DNA of 52,777 bases, from NCBI GenBank assembly GCA_043809745.1, contig JBDROU010000037.1:1-52777 (forward strand). Reading direction: 5' to 3'. Shown piece after piece: positions 43,841 through 52,777 of the stretch; position 1 is the stretch's first letter, and each line of letters opens with the position of its first letter. The DNA is from JBDROU01 sp043809745 [NCBI: bacterium] (GTDB lineage Bacteria; Elusimicrobiota; JBDRMW01). Both the position numbers and the translations under genes were made by a program. The notes under the pieces were generated by a model that did no database searches, was not told the DNA's origin, and saw only the letters and a program-made list of their open reading frames with translations.

Positions 43841-44767
43841 ATGGCAAAAATTGCGAATGACATAACTGAATTAACCGGTAATACACCATTGGTAAAGTTA
43901 AACAGAATAAAAGTGAAGAATGATGTAAAAATACTACTGAAGCTTGAATCATTTAATCCTATGGCAAGCGTTAAAGATAGGATTGGAGTTCACATGATCA
44001 ATGAAGCGCAAAAGAAAGGACTCATTAATAAGGATACTGTGATAATAGAGCCGACAAGCGGTAATACAGGAATAGCTTTAGCGTTTGTATGTGCTGCAAG
44101 AGGTTATAAATTAGTTCTAACCATGCCTGATACTATGAGCATTGAACGCAGAAAACTGCTTGAGATATTCGGTGCTGAACTAATATTAACACCTGGAGCA
44201 GAGGGTATGACGGGTGCGGTGAAAAGAGCAGAGCAAATATTAAAGGAAAGAAGAAATGGATTTATGCCTCAGCAGTTTAAGAACCCTGCAAATCCTGATA
44301 TTCATAAAAAAACTACCGCAGAGGAGATTTGGAATGATACCGGCGGTGAGGTAGATATGATTGTTAGTGGAATAGGAACAGGAGGTACGATAACCGGTAT
44401 AGCTGAGTTATTAAAGGAAAGGAAATCATCTTTTGAAGCTGTTGGGGTAGAACCATTTGACTCTCCAGTGTTATCTGGCGGTAAACCCGGCCCTCACAAG
44501 ATTCAAGGAATAGGAGCAGGATTTATTCCGGATGTGCTTAATACAAAAATAATTGATAAAATAATTAAGGTTCGTAATGAAGATGCGGGTATTATGGCGC
44601 GCAGGCTGGCTAAAGAAGAAGGAATTTTAGTGGGAATTTCAGCCGGAGCAGCTCTTCATGCTGCTTTGGAGGTAGCTGAAGTTGAATCAAACAAGAATAA
44701 GACCATAGTTGTTATTATGTGCGACAGCGGCGAGCGTTATCTATCTACCTGGTTGTTTCAGGATTAG
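43841..44767 (+). CDS. cysK: Cysteine synthase (O-acetylserine sulfhydrylase)
   Basis: This 308-residue PLP enzyme has the lysine K45 in ASVKDRIGV, the TSGNTGI substrate loop (71-77) and the PLP phosphate-binding [10 protein letters not shown] near residue 174. It makes cysteine from O-acetylserine and sulfide. It is in one operon with an Rrf2 regulator upstream (17 bp) and metY downstream (21 bp), so cysteine and homocysteine formation would be jointly controlled. The RBS GAGGT precedes the ATG. A cystathionine-beta-synthase-type side activity cannot be excluded. Confidence 0.93.
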   Translation: MAKIANDITELTGNTPLVKLNRIKVKNDVKILLKLESFNPMASVKDRIGVHMINEAQKKGLINKDTVIIEPTSGNTGIALAFVCAARGYKLVLTMPDTMSIERRKLLEIFGAELILTPGAEGMTGAVKRAEQILKERRNGFMPQQFKNPANPDIHKKTTAEEIWNDTGGEVDMIVSGIGTGGTITGIAELLKERKSSFEAVGVEPFDSPVLSGGKPGPHKIQGIGAGFIPDVLNTKIIDKIIKVRNEDAGIMARRLAKEEGILVGISAGAALHAALEVAEVESNKNKTIVVIMCDSGERYLSTWLFQD

Positions 44768-44788
44768 TGAAAATTTTAGGAGGAAGTT

Positions 44789-46078
44789 ATGGGTAAAAAA
44801 GATTGGAAACTGGAAACTTTAGTTCTTCACGGAGGCCAAATTCCTGATCCTGCAACAAATTCAAGAGGGGTGCCGGTATACAGAACGAGTTCATATGTAT
44901 TTAAGAGCACCCAGCACGCATCCGATTTGTTTGCGCTAAAAGAACTGGGAAATATCTATACAAGGCTTATGAATCCTACACATGATATTTTGGAGCAAAG
45001 ATTAGCGGCTCTTGAAGGAGGTATAGGCGCCTTGGCGGTTGCTTCTGGGACTTCCGCGATTTACTATTCAATAATAAATATATGTTCGCAAGGGGAGGAA
45101 GTTGTATCCGCTAATAATTTGTACGGCGGGACATATACCATGTTTGCCAATATATTGCCGCAGTTTGGTATCAAAGCAAAATTTGTGGATTCCAAGAATC
45201 CGGATAATTTCGAAAAAGCGATAACCTCAAAAACGAGGGCTTTATTTATAGAAACTATAAGTAATCCTGTGCTTGATTTTATAGATATAAAGGAAGTAAG
45301 CAAAATTGCAAAGAAGCATAATATACCGCTTATAGTTGATTCAACATTTACAACGCCTTACTTGTTAAAGCCTATAGATTACGGAGCGGATATCGTTGTT
45401 CATTCATTGACTAAATGGCTGGGTGGACACGGTTCGGCTGTGGGAGGTATTGTTATTGATTCAGGTAAGTTTAATTGGAAGGATGAAAAGTTTAAATTAT
45501 ACAATGAGCCCGATGAGAGTTATCATGGTGTTCGCTACGCGCACGATCTCGGTGAGCTTAATCCAGCCGCATTTATTATGAGGATGAGGCTGGTCCCGTT
45601 ACGGAATCTGGGAGCCTGCATCTCTCCTGATAATGCTTGGATCTTTTTGCAAGGCATAGAAAGTTTACCGTTAAGGATGGAGCGTCATTGCGCTAACGCC
45701 CTTGCGGTGGCAAAATTCCTTAAAAATCATTCCAAGGTTAGCTGGGTCCGTTATCCGGGACTTAAGGATGATCCGTCATATAAAACAGCTTCAAAATATT
45801 TAAGAAATGGTTTTGGCGGTATGGTAGTTTTTGGTATTAAAGGAGGAAAAGAATCCGGATCAAGGTTTATTGAAGGTCTGGAATTATTTTCTCATCTTGC
45901 AAATGTTGGTGATGCAAAAAGTCTTGCGCTTCATCCTGCTTCAACATCGCATTCCCAGCTGAATGAAAAACAGAGGCTTGAATCCAATCTTACTGATGAT
46001 TTGGTAAGGCTTTCAATCGGCATTGAACATATTGATGATATTGTAGAGGATATCGAACAAGCACTAGATAAAATCTGA
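44789..46078 (+). CDS. metY: O-acetylhomoserine sulfhydrylase (MetY-like)
   Basis: This 429-residue Cys/Met-metabolism PLP enzyme has the Schiff-base K209 in HSLTKWLGGHG, SGTSAIYYS near residue 86, and the long form (about 430 residues) with LRMERHCANALAVAKFL and HPASTSHSQL. These suit O-acetylhomoserine sulfhydrylase rather than short cystathionine gamma-lyases. It makes homocysteine from O-acetylhomoserine and sulfide. The RBS AGGAGG precedes the ATG. A terminator-like inverted repeat follows the stop. Confidence 0.92.
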   Translation: MGKKDWKLETLVLHGGQIPDPATNSRGVPVYRTSSYVFKSTQHASDLFALKELGNIYTRLMNPTHDILEQRLAALEGGIGALAVASGTSAIYYSIINICSQGEEVVSANNLYGGTYTMFANILPQFGIKAKFVDSKNPDNFEKAITSKTRALFIETISNPVLDFIDIKEVSKIAKKHNIPLIVDSTFTTPYLLKPIDYGADIVVHSLTKWLGGHGSAVGGIVIDSGKFNWKDEKFKLYNEPDESYHGVRYAHDLGELNPAAFIMRMRLVPLRNLGACISPDNAWIFLQGIESLPLRMERHCANALAVAKFLKNHSKVSWVRYPGLKDDPSYKTASKYLRNGFGGMVVFGIKGGKESGSRFIEGLELFSHLANVGDAKSLALHPASTSHSQLNEKQRLESNLTDDLVRLSIGIEHIDDIVEDIEQALDKI

Positions 46079-46081
46079 TAG

Positions 46082-46114
46082 TAAACAAAAGAATTTCTTC
46101 GTCTGTTTTGTTTA
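46082..46114 (+). terminator. Terminator-like inverted repeat after metY
   Basis: TAAACAAAA (46082-46090) and TTTTGTTTA (46106-46114) pair perfectly across a 15-nt loop, 4 bp after the metY stop, followed by a T-rich run. It is AT-rich and so weak, but its place at an operon end is right. Confidence 0.5.
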
Positions 46115-46229
46115 TTTCTTATCGGAGGGTTTACATTTCTTTTTCAGAAATCTATTCTAAATAAACCAATCAATAATTTGTATATAGGCATAGTATTTTG
46201 CTGAAAATGGCATTAGAAAAATACCCCCC

Positions 46230-46257
46230 TTGACAAAAATAATTTCACAGTTAAACT
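46230..46257 (+). promoter_or_regulatory. Candidate promoter of the surface-protein gene
   Basis: TTGACA (46230-46235) and TAAACT (46252-46257) have a 16-bp spacer. It would give a leader of about 180 nt before the ATG at 46442. Confidence 0.45.
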
Positions 46258-46329
46258 CACAATAGTTACTCTAGGGAAGGTTTGATTCTTAAGATGAGTT
46301 TTAACAAAAATCAGGGAAATTGTTATTTC

Positions 46330-46369
46330 GCGAGTGAAAAATATTCTAAGAATATTTTTCGCTTTTTTT
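46330..46369 (+). promoter_or_regulatory. Terminator-like leader structure (possible attenuator)
   Basis: AAAAATATTCT (46337-46347) pairs perfectly with AGAATATTTTT (46349-46359). An outer GCG (46330-46332) with CGC (46360-46362) and then seven T residues (46363-46369) complete a terminator-like shape inside the leader of the surface-protein gene. A second small stem AGGCGT/ACGCCT lies at 46406-46420, just before the ribosome site. Confidence 0.5.
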
Positions 46370-46441
46370 ATTTGCCAATATCCTTTAACAGGATTAATAA
46401 AAACAAGGCGTTATACGCCTATAATTTGCAAGGAGGAAGAA

Positions 46442-49400
46442 ATGGGACTTAAAAAGATTTTCAGCAGTGCATTGGCAGTATGTTTTCTTTTTACTGGGAT
46501 GAATCTATCCGCGGCTACCTTAACGGTAACTGTAGTAGATCAGGATGGGAGTGCGGTTTCAGGTGCGCAAATTGTTATTAATAAGGAGACAGAGAATAAC
46601 GATCCTTCTCAAACTACAATTGCTACAACCGGCGGTGATGGAACCGCTCAGATTTCGCTGGATGATAATGCTCATTACGGGTTAAACGCAACTGCCCAGA
46701 CCAAGATGCCTTCATGGTATGAGCATGTATACACCGATAATAGTGAAATTAGCAGAACTCTCACAGTATTCAATGCGCCTGAAGGTACGGCGGATATTAA
46801 GGTAAGAATAATTCACGATGGCAAGGATGATACCCCTGCAGGGACCAGGCTTATCTTCCTTAATGTAAAAAACCGCGGAACAGGTGAGTATGTAAGTTTT
46901 GGAATTGGGGAACAGCTGTCCAATACCGATTATTATATTTACACGGTTCCCGTAGATCCGAACAACAAATACAACCTTGACATCTATAGCCCGGCGGATA
47001 ATAAAGGAACAACGATATCAATCGAACATGCGGTGTCTGGGCAGGAAACGGATGCTGGGACCGTTGATATTTCAGGCAACAATACATTCGCTCCGCCGAC
47101 AAAACAAAATGCATCCGGAAGTGCTTTGGGTGATGTGGTGTTTGAAGGTAGGGTTGAAGATACAGAAGAAGATGCCATTTCTGATGCTAATGTAAGCCTT
47201 CATGGAAGCGGTTTAAATCTTGTCGCAAAGACAGATGATAATGGCTATTTTGCATTTTACGAGAACACTGCCGGAGATATGTTTTCGGCAGGAATGTACA
47301 ATATTGATTTTATGAAAAATGGTTATAAAGGGAATTTTATTCAATGGAATTATACTGTAGGTAATTCAAGCAAAACGGTGGTACAGCTTCAGGAAGCCAC
47401 GGGGAAAATCAAAGGTATTGTCAAAATCGACGGTGTGCCTATGCCCAACGCGTGGGTGAATGTCTGGCCAGATTGGGAGAGGGGTGATCATGAATCTGTA
47501 AATGAGTACGAAAGACCCGGGATGGGACACGGTAACATGAGGACCAGTTCCGGTATTTTTGAGATGACCGGGATTGCTTCCGGCAGATACAACCTTCAGG
47601 TGTGGACAGAGTTTAGCAGAGAACCCGGTGAGTATAATATTGGAGCGTCCAGAGCAATATCAACAGATGATTTAGTTATTCAGGTTAGAGAAGGAGATAA
47701 CGGTGATTATGCCAAAGTCTATAAAACATCAGATGGTACGAACTTTGATGCGGAGGCTACGGATGAGACAGTGTATACTGATGTTGATGATGACGGAAAA
47801 AAAGATGTGATCGTAAATATAACCTCCGGTAATGATGGGGAAAATACAATTTCTGGAGTAATATCATTCGAAGGTAATCCCCCGCCGGATCCGATATCGA
47901 ATGTCATAATTATTGCAAGATCGGATTTCACAGAGGCCGGTGAACAGCCCAGCTCGGGATTTGCGGTATTAAGTGCTGATGATCTGATACCAAATACAGT
48001 TCAATATTCATATACAATTGAAAACCTTCCGGACGATACGTACCGCTTGGAAGTAAAAGCACCGAATTTCGGCATGAAGTTTGATGGCGGTGATCGGGAT
48101 AACGAATGCATTACGCTTGCTACAGCGGGTAAGAACTCAAAAACAGTGAATATTAAACTAGCTCCTGCCGGGAGTATAAATGTTACATTGATAAAACCTG
48201 ACGGCTCGATATTCAGACGGGTTGAGGGTGAAGGCGGCGGAATGAGCGCAAGCGTTAACGCAGAGAATTGGAACAGCGGCAGTCACGGCTGGAGCGAGAT
48301 TGATGACGGCGGGAATTGTACCATTGAAGGATTGCTGCCCGGTGAATATTCTGTGAGCGCGAATGGTTGGGGAAGAGATTACCCGTACGCAACCGCTAAA
48401 AAGTCAAACGTAGTAGTAGAAGCAAATAAACAAACGACCGTTACGATGTCTTTAAAAGAAGGTATAGCGGTCTTTCCTGTGCTTTCTGAAGATCTCCCGG
48501 AGGCGATACAGGAGTTGCTTGCAGCTGAGGGAGAAGGTGGCGGTGATGGAGAAGGAGATTGTGGTCGGATGCGGCTGGTTTATACTCCAGCTGATGTTAC
48601 AATTTCGTTTAAGAATTTTGATGATTATTTTGGGGATGACGAAAATGCACCGTTCATCAGCTATTGGAATAACCAATGGAACATAACACGGTTAGAACCC
48701 GGTATTTACAATTTTTACCTGGTTTTTAGCGCCGAGAAAATGGATTCAAGCCATTTCTACAGAACTATAATTGGTAAGGCTTTGAATGTGGAAGTAGCAG
48801 GAGAATTTAAGGATGATGATTATTTGCCGCCCTGGGCTATGGGGCCGGGAGATAGTTTCAAAGTTCAGAATATTGAAATAACACTCACTCTTGGTGAGGA
48901 GGTTTTCTCGGGTACTTACAAAGGGGTTAATACTATAAGAGCAGCTGATATGAGGGTTATCGGTAAGAACTTTGATAGATTTTTGGATTACATACCAAAG
49001 ATAATACTTACCAGCAGTGACAATGAATTTTTGGGCTGGGCTGAATGCGTACCCAATCCCGCAAAAATGGCGGAACTAGACCAGATGCCTGATTCAGAGA
49101 TCATCAACAATGTAGGCCCGGAAGAGTTTGCAAACCTTGTTTTTGGTGTACACTGGCTTGCAGCGCAGGACAATGTGAAAGCGCTCATTAAAACACAGAA
49201 CTATCCGCCTAATTTCAAGAAAGTATCGGTACCCGGAACCTGGGCTGTGGATATGGACCTGGATATTGGACAAGGAGCGAAAATAATGGGCTATGTTCGT
49301 GTTGGGGAGACTGCTATAGCAAATGCTGCGATTAGCATTAAGGGAAGACTTGTGGAACGCAGCGTGTTAACTGAAAGCGATGGTTCCTACATTATTCCGG

Positions 49401-51070
49401 GATTAGCATCAGGCGTGTATCGTATGGTGGTTAGAGCTGAAGGATATGCGCTGGATGCAGAAAAGGTAGTTATATACGGACAACAGGATAAGATAGTAAA
49501 TTTTGCTTTAACAGCCTGCACCGGAAGTATAAAGGGAAAAGTCTATACGCGTAAATTCCCTTATCCTTTAACAAGCGCCGGTGATAAGGTTGTGGCTTAC
49601 GATGATACCGCTAACGGGGAAAACCCTGCTGATGAAATAGCTTTATATGAAGCAATAACTGAATCTGATGGGAGTTATATTATAAAACCATGTATCCCCG
49701 GACATACCTATAAGGTAGCTCTGGTTGTACCTGGTAAGGCTGTTCAAGTATACTCGCCATCACCAGTGATACCGGATGATAGTGCCCAGGTTACAGGTAT
49801 TGATTTTACATACAAACAGAAAGATCTGGAATTGGATATAGTAGCCTATCCTTATGCTAACGGGACATCGGTTGCCATCGAGGGTGAAAGTCCCGGTGAA
49901 CTGACTGATATCAGCGCTACTTATAATGAAGGAAGCGCATATGATGCCTCCTCAGCTGTATCTATTAGTGAAAGTGAAGTTGAAGAAATAGGTAGTGATC
50001 GCTGGAGATTTCTATTGCCGGATAAAACGAAATTCTACACTGTGCGCTTCTCTCTTAATAACGGCGCTCAGACAAAGAAGATTGATTTTGTTTATGATCC
50101 TAACAAGCTTTCTTCTAAGGAAGAGGATATCGATGATGATGTTGTAACAAACGGGGAGTTCCTGCTAGATCCTAAGAACGGTGATCCATCAGGTCTTTAT
50201 TTCAGCGCCGGATCAATTACTTTGGGTGAAGGGTCTGTGCCTAAATGTTCTATGGAAAGAGAAGACAATGAATCATCAGCGGAAGCAGCGCGCTTGGTGG
50301 GTGCTGATGCCGCCGGTGATGTTTATTATGTTAATTTACAGATGGATGGATCTCAGCAGAATGAAGAAAAATCCATGACATTGACAATAGGTTATGATCC
50401 GAATGTAGTGGGTGATAACATTGATAAATTAGCAGTAGTCCAGTGGAATGCAGCAAATCAAACTTGGGATCCGGTTGACGGCAGTATAATGGTGGATCCA
50501 ATGTCAAATACATGCTCTATTGAGGTAAATTCTATCTCAAATGCAGCTTTAGGTTCAGGAAATGCCCCAAAACGCGTTGCTAAAGCAGTATTTAATGGTA
50601 AAGAGTATGTATTAAGCAAACATCCACAGGTTACAACCGATGCGGCTGATGATCAATCCGGTATTTTCATGACTATCCAGTCTGAAAAAGGACAGGCATA
50701 CACAGGTACCGAGCTGGATGTGTTTAATGTGCCGAATCCATTCAACCTTAAACAGAAGACTGTTGCCCTGAATAAGGGGAATGCGATATCGCAGATTAAT
50801 ACTACTGGAACTGTCATCCGATTTGCAGTTCCTTCAAGCATGGGCAATGACAATGCAAGCAAGTTCAGGATATATAATATCGCAGGTGAGATGGTCCGTG
50901 AGATAAATGTCTCAGATCAGATTACAGGCGGTATTGACGGCGGATTTCACTACTACATCGATTGGGATGGAAAGAACAAAGATGGCGATAAATGCGCCAG
51001 TGGTGTATATTTCTGTGTTACGGAAATAGGTAATAAGAAGAAAGTTGTTAAGATGGCGCTTATAAAGTAA
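46442..51070 (+). CDS. Giant secreted multi-domain surface protein with FlgD-like C-terminal domain
   Basis: This protein has about 1542 residues. A signal peptide (MGLKKIFSSALAVCFLFTGM, cleavage near LSA-A) is followed by many carboxypeptidase-regulatory-like/Ig beta-sandwich repeats (motif types GxVxIDG, SGRYNLQVW, LPGEYSVSANG, LASGVYRMVVRAEGYAL), an acidic glycine-rich loop (GEGGGDGEGD) and a C-terminal FlgD/T9SS-type domain (KFRIYNIAGEMVREI, DWDGKNKDGDKCASGVYF). The carrier domain is common in proteins exported to the cell surface. The ATG at 46442 has AAGGAGG five bases upstream, whereas the frame runs open from 46334. A PorV-like gene is next. Function: adhesion or surface layer, inferred. 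Confidence 0.82.
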   Translation: MGLKKIFSSALAVCFLFTGMNLSAATLTVTVVDQDGSAVSGAQIVINKETENNDPSQTTIATTGGDGTAQISLDDNAHYGLNATAQTKMPSWYEHVYTDNSEISRTLTVFNAPEGTADIKVRIIHDGKDDTPAGTRLIFLNVKNRGTGEYVSFGIGEQLSNTDYYIYTVPVDPNNKYNLDIYSPADNKGTTISIEHAVSGQETDAGTVDISGNNTFAPPTKQNASGSALGDVVFEGRVEDTEEDAISDANVSLHGSGLNLVAKTDDNGYFAFYENTAGDMFSAGMYNIDFMKNGYKGNFIQWNYTVGNSSKTVVQLQEATGKIKGIVKIDGVPMPNAWVNVWPDWERGDHESVNEYERPGMGHGNMRTSSGIFEMTGIASGRYNLQVWTEFSREPGEYNIGASRAISTDDLVIQVREGDNGDYAKVYKTSDGTNFDAEATDETVYTDVDDDGKKDVIVNITSGNDGENTISGVISFEGNPPPDPISNVIIIARSDFTEAGEQPSSGFAVLSADDLIPNTVQYSYTIENLPDDTYRLEVKAPNFGMKFDGGDRDNECITLATAGKNSKTVNIKLAPAGSINVTLIKPDGSIFRRVEGEGGGMSASVNAENWNSGSHGWSEIDDGGNCTIEGLLPGEYSVSANGWGRDYPYATAKKSNVVVEANKQTTVTMSLKEGIAVFPVLSEDLPEAIQELLAAEGEGGGDGEGDCGRMRLVYTPADVTISFKNFDDYFGDDENAPFISYWNNQWNITRLEPGIYNFYLVFSAEKMDSSHFYRTIIGKALNVEVAGEFKDDDYLPPWAMGPGDSFKVQNIEITLTLGEEVFSGTYKGVNTIRAADMRVIGKNFDRFLDYIPKIILTSSDNEFLGWAECVPNPAKMAELDQMPDSEIINNVGPEEFANLVFGVHWLAAQDNVKALIKTQNYPPNFKKVSVPGTWAVDMDLDIGQGAKIMGYVRVGETAIANAAISIKGRLVERSVLTESDGSYIIPGLASGVYRMVVRAEGYALDAEKVVIYGQQDKIVNFALTACTGSIKGKVYTRKFPYPLTSAGDKVVAYDDTANGENPADEIALYEAITESDGSYIIKPCIPGHTYKVALVVPGKAVQVYSPSPVIPDDSAQVTGIDFTYKQKDLELDIVAYPYANGTSVAIEGESPGELTDISATYNEGSAYDASSAVSISESEVEEIGSDRWRFLLPDKTKFYTVRFSLNNGAQTKKIDFVYDPNKLSSKEEDIDDDVVTNGEFLLDPKNGDPSGLYFSAGSITLGEGSVPKCSMEREDNESSAEAARLVGADAAGDVYYVNLQMDGSQQNEEKSMTLTIGYDPNVVGDNIDKLAVVQWNAANQTWDPVDGSIMVDPMSNTCSIEVNSISNAALGSGNAPKRVAKAVFNGKEYVLSKHPQVTTDAADDQSGIFMTIQSEKGQAYTGTELDVFNVPNPFNLKQKTVALNKGNAISQINTTGTVIRFAVPSSMGNDNASKFRIYNIAGEMVREINVSDQITGGIDGGFHYYIDWDGKNKDGDKCASGVYFCVTEIGNKKKVVKMALIK

Positions 51071-51144
51071 GAAGTTTTTGATCTTTTGAAAAGTTGTGTA
51101 AGTAAAATTCTAAGATTACTAGAATACATTTAAGGAGGGTAAAA

Positions 51145-52089
51145 ATGTTCAGTAAAAAAGTAATGTCAGTGTTGGTTGTTCCAGGTTTTATCGTGGTGTT
51201 TGCCAGCTTCTGCCTTGCCGGCGGGATAGGTACTACAGGTGCGCAGTTTCTAAAGATCGGTATCGGAGCCAGGCCGGTTAGTATGGGATATGCTTTCTCC
51301 GCAGTTTCAGACGATCTTAATGCCCTCTATTGGAATCCTGCAGGACTTGCCATGCAGAAAGAAAGGCAGATTTCGGCATCGTACTTGCACTATTTCCAGG
51401 AGGTGAGTATCGGATTCTTTGGATACTCCCAAAGTATAATGAACCGGGGAACAGTGGGTATAGGTTTGAGCTACCTTTCGGTAGGCGGATTTGAAAAAAG
51501 AGCTTTAGACACAGATGTTCCTGACGGTAAGTTCGGCGCTAATGATGGAGCTCTATATCTGTCGTATGCTGATGAGAAGATACTTGGCGACAAAATTGAA
51601 GGTCTTAATTTGGGATTCACTATAAAGGGAATACGCCAAGAGATAGATGATCAGGATGCAACATCATTCGCTCTTGATGTAGGAACACTGTATAGGACTC
51701 CGATAGAAAAACTCAATGCCAGTCTCGGTGTATACAACATCGGTACCAAGGTAAAATTTGTAGAAGAAAGTGATCCGCTGCCTTTGGATATAAGGTTCGG
51801 ACTCTCATATAAAATGCTTCAAGAGAAGCTGTTGCTCGCTGCTGACATAGATGATTATATAAATGATGAAAGAGTATACAGCCAGTTAGGTGTTGAGTAT
51901 GCTATGGTACAGTCATTAAGCTTTAGAGCCGGCTATAAATTCGGTATGGATTCTAATAAATTAGGCGGCGGCGCAGGTCTTGGCACCGGAGTTGGCTTCT
52001 ATGTATGGGGTATTCAACTTGATTATGCTTATGCTCCGTTCGGAGAACTCGGTGATACCCACAGAATGAGTATCGCAACAAAGTTTTAA
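51145..52089 (+). CDS. PorV/PorQ family outer-membrane beta-barrel protein
   Basis: This 314-residue protein has a signal peptide (about residues 1-25) and the PorV/UPF0164 signature FLKIGIGARPVSMGYAFSAVSDDLNALYWNPAGLA (split: GIGARPVSMG, YWNPAGLA), with alternating beta strands to the C-terminal IATKF ending in a phenylalanine, typical of outer-membrane barrels. PorV shuttles type 9 secretion substrates in Bacteroidota. Here it follows a large protein with a matching C-terminal domain by 75 bp. RBS AAGGAGGG. A full T9SS is not visible. Confidence 0.85.
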   Translation: MFSKKVMSVLVVPGFIVVFASFCLAGGIGTTGAQFLKIGIGARPVSMGYAFSAVSDDLNALYWNPAGLAMQKERQISASYLHYFQEVSIGFFGYSQSIMNRGTVGIGLSYLSVGGFEKRALDTDVPDGKFGANDGALYLSYADEKILGDKIEGLNLGFTIKGIRQEIDDQDATSFALDVGTLYRTPIEKLNASLGVYNIGTKVKFVEESDPLPLDIRFGLSYKMLQEKLLLAADIDDYINDERVYSQLGVEYAMVQSLSFRAGYKFGMDSNKLGGGAGLGTGVGFYVWGIQLDYAYAPFGELGDTHRMSIATKF

Positions 52090-52232
52090 TATTTCGGCTA
52101 AAAGTAAAGCTCATATTAAAATGATTTGCTTCTAAGAGTTCAATCTATCAATTCTAAAATAAATTAATCTTAATCAATCCATTCAATTAATAGAAATCGC
52201 CTATAAAATATCGAGAATTTATTAAACTTGCA

Positions 52233-52682
52233 TTAGTGTGATTCAGAAATAGCATGTGCAGCAGCAACAGGTATTGTTTTATTGTGAGTTGCAGGCGGCG
52301 AAATAGCATTGTTAATAGCATTATAAATTTCCTTATGAGAGAACGTGAATTCTTCTTTCGGTTGATCCGTATTTGTCCATGATGTTGCTAATATTATATT
52401 ATGGTTGAGAAAGAATTGGAAAAAAGTTTTTACATTAGCAGCAAAAAAGCGTTGTGTTTCTCTTGCAAACTCAAAATAATTGTTTACTCGTTCTGTATAC
52501 GCCTCAGGAAGTTCACCGACAACCCTCGTTTTGAGTGTCGTTAAATCAAGGTCAATAAATTTCCGTATAGTATCCGTCATCACTTCCAGATCAAGATTAC
52601 GCAGCAGTATATCGTTTTGTATCGGACATTCAATAACGAATTGCCTCACATTAAATGTTACCGAGGCATGGTAAAAAAACAT
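52233..52682 (-). CDS. Hypothetical protein, 149 residues
   Basis: I do not recognise a family for this 149-residue protein. It starts MFFYHASVTFNVRQFVIE and is largely helical and soluble, with no signal peptide. The ATG at 52682 has no visible ribosome site. It diverges from a probable transposase start 55 bp to its right, so it may be a passenger or flanking gene of that element. The intergenic stretch 52090-52232 before it shows nothing. Confidence 0.5.
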   Translation of the reverse strand: MFFYHASVTFNVRQFVIECPIQNDILLRNLDLEVMTDTIRKFIDLDLTTLKTRVVGELPEAYTERVNNYFEFARETQRFFAANVKTFFQFFLNHNIILATSWTNTDQPKEEFTFSHKEIYNAINNAISPPATHNKTIPVAAAHAISESH

Positions 52683-52686
52683 ATCG

Positions 52687-52715
52687 TTGACTCATAAATA
52701 ATGTTACCCTAAGAT
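52687..52715 (+). promoter_or_regulatory. Promoter before the right-edge gene
   Basis: TTGACT (52687-52692) and TAAGAT (52710-52715) have a 17-bp spacer, 22 bp before the ATG at 52738, with an AAGGGGG ribosome site in between. AATGTTACCCT and AGGGGGTAATATT around it form an imperfect inverted repeat, possibly an element end. Confidence 0.5.
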
Positions 52716-52737
52716 TTACACTAAAGGGGGTAATATT

Positions 52738-52777
52738 ATGGGCCCAAAATCAAAAAAAGATTATCTAGAAGCCATTT
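52738..52777 (+). CDS. N-terminus of a probable IS481/ISNCY-type integrase-core transposase (truncated by window)
   Basis: Only 13 codons are visible: MGPKSKKDYLEAI. Many DDE integrase-core transposases of ISNCY/IS481-like families begin with a closely similar MxxKSKxxYLxAI stretch. It has a ribosome site (GGGGG) and promoter just upstream. With so few residues the call is tentative. Confidence 0.4.
   Translation, partial: MGPKSKKDYLEAI

Noticed and set aside
46258-46441. Cyclic di-GMP or SAM riboswitch in the surface-protein leader
   Set aside because: I looked for the conserved core sequences of both classes and did not find them; only hairpins remain.

Overview
The window is one AT-rich bacterial chromosome segment that is densely coded and mostly free of mobile DNA. 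Several features point to an uncultured, anaerobic, Gram-negative-type lineage such as an Omnitrophota/Elusimicrobiota-like candidate phylum. These are a four-subunit pyruvate/2-oxoacid:ferredoxin oxidoreductase, a PorV-type outer-membrane protein next to a giant secreted protein with a FlgD-like C-terminal domain, a bacterial glutaminyl-tRNA synthetase, a RuBisCO-like protein and arsenosugar-type genes. The phylum is inference; no rRNA or other marker gives a firm placement.

Layout. At 1-2410 lie the 3' part of a membrane (GT-C type) glycosyltransferase and a TIGR04282-type 'arsenosugar' transferase, followed by tRNA-Arg. At 2690-9525 a consensus sigma70 promoter plus CIRCE drives hrcA-grpE-dnaK-dnaJ, continuing into rsmE and mtaB. 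At 9579-15343 are hinT and then an extended macromolecular-synthesis cluster: rpsU, yqeY, a NIF3 homologue, dnaG and rpoD. At 15390-19450 are a minus-strand pair (CcdA/TauE-like membrane protein and NapH-like Fe-S protein) and a plus-strand membrane protein with a degenerate spermidine-synthase domain. At 19519-23886 are porC-porD-porA-porB and a RuBisCO-like protein, then tRNA-Asn. At 24121-25221 is a REP-type (HUH, Y1) transposase with near-perfect 25-bp terminal inverted repeats and a short tandem array.

At 25408-27048 are a NusG-domain-II membrane protein and a Gx-transporter/EcfT fusion. At 27128-30604 (minus) are a GH65 phosphorylase and a GT4 glycosyltransferase. At 30749-32810 are two unknown exported proteins. 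At 33023-35237 are a VTT-domain membrane protein and a MerA-like flavoprotein. At 35262-37957 (minus) are a TIGR04283 transferase and a single-chain fusion of radical SAM ArsS with the arsenite methyltransferase ArsM. At 38276-43262 are a macro-domain protein, glnS, bioB and mnmA. At 43380-46078 an Rrf2 regulator precedes cysK and metY. At 46442-52089 are the giant surface protein and PorV-like protein. At the right edge are an unknown minus-strand gene and the first codons of a probable transposase.

The most interesting items are the ArsS-ArsM fusion operon with its own palindromic promoter region, the RuBisCO-like protein that has lost the key catalytic lysines and sits behind the POR genes, the Gx-EcfT fusion beside a four-cysteine NusG-II protein, and the transposase whose left terminal repeat supplies the -35 box of an apparently leaderless promoter. 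I found no CRISPR array and no rRNA. No riboswitch class could be recognised.
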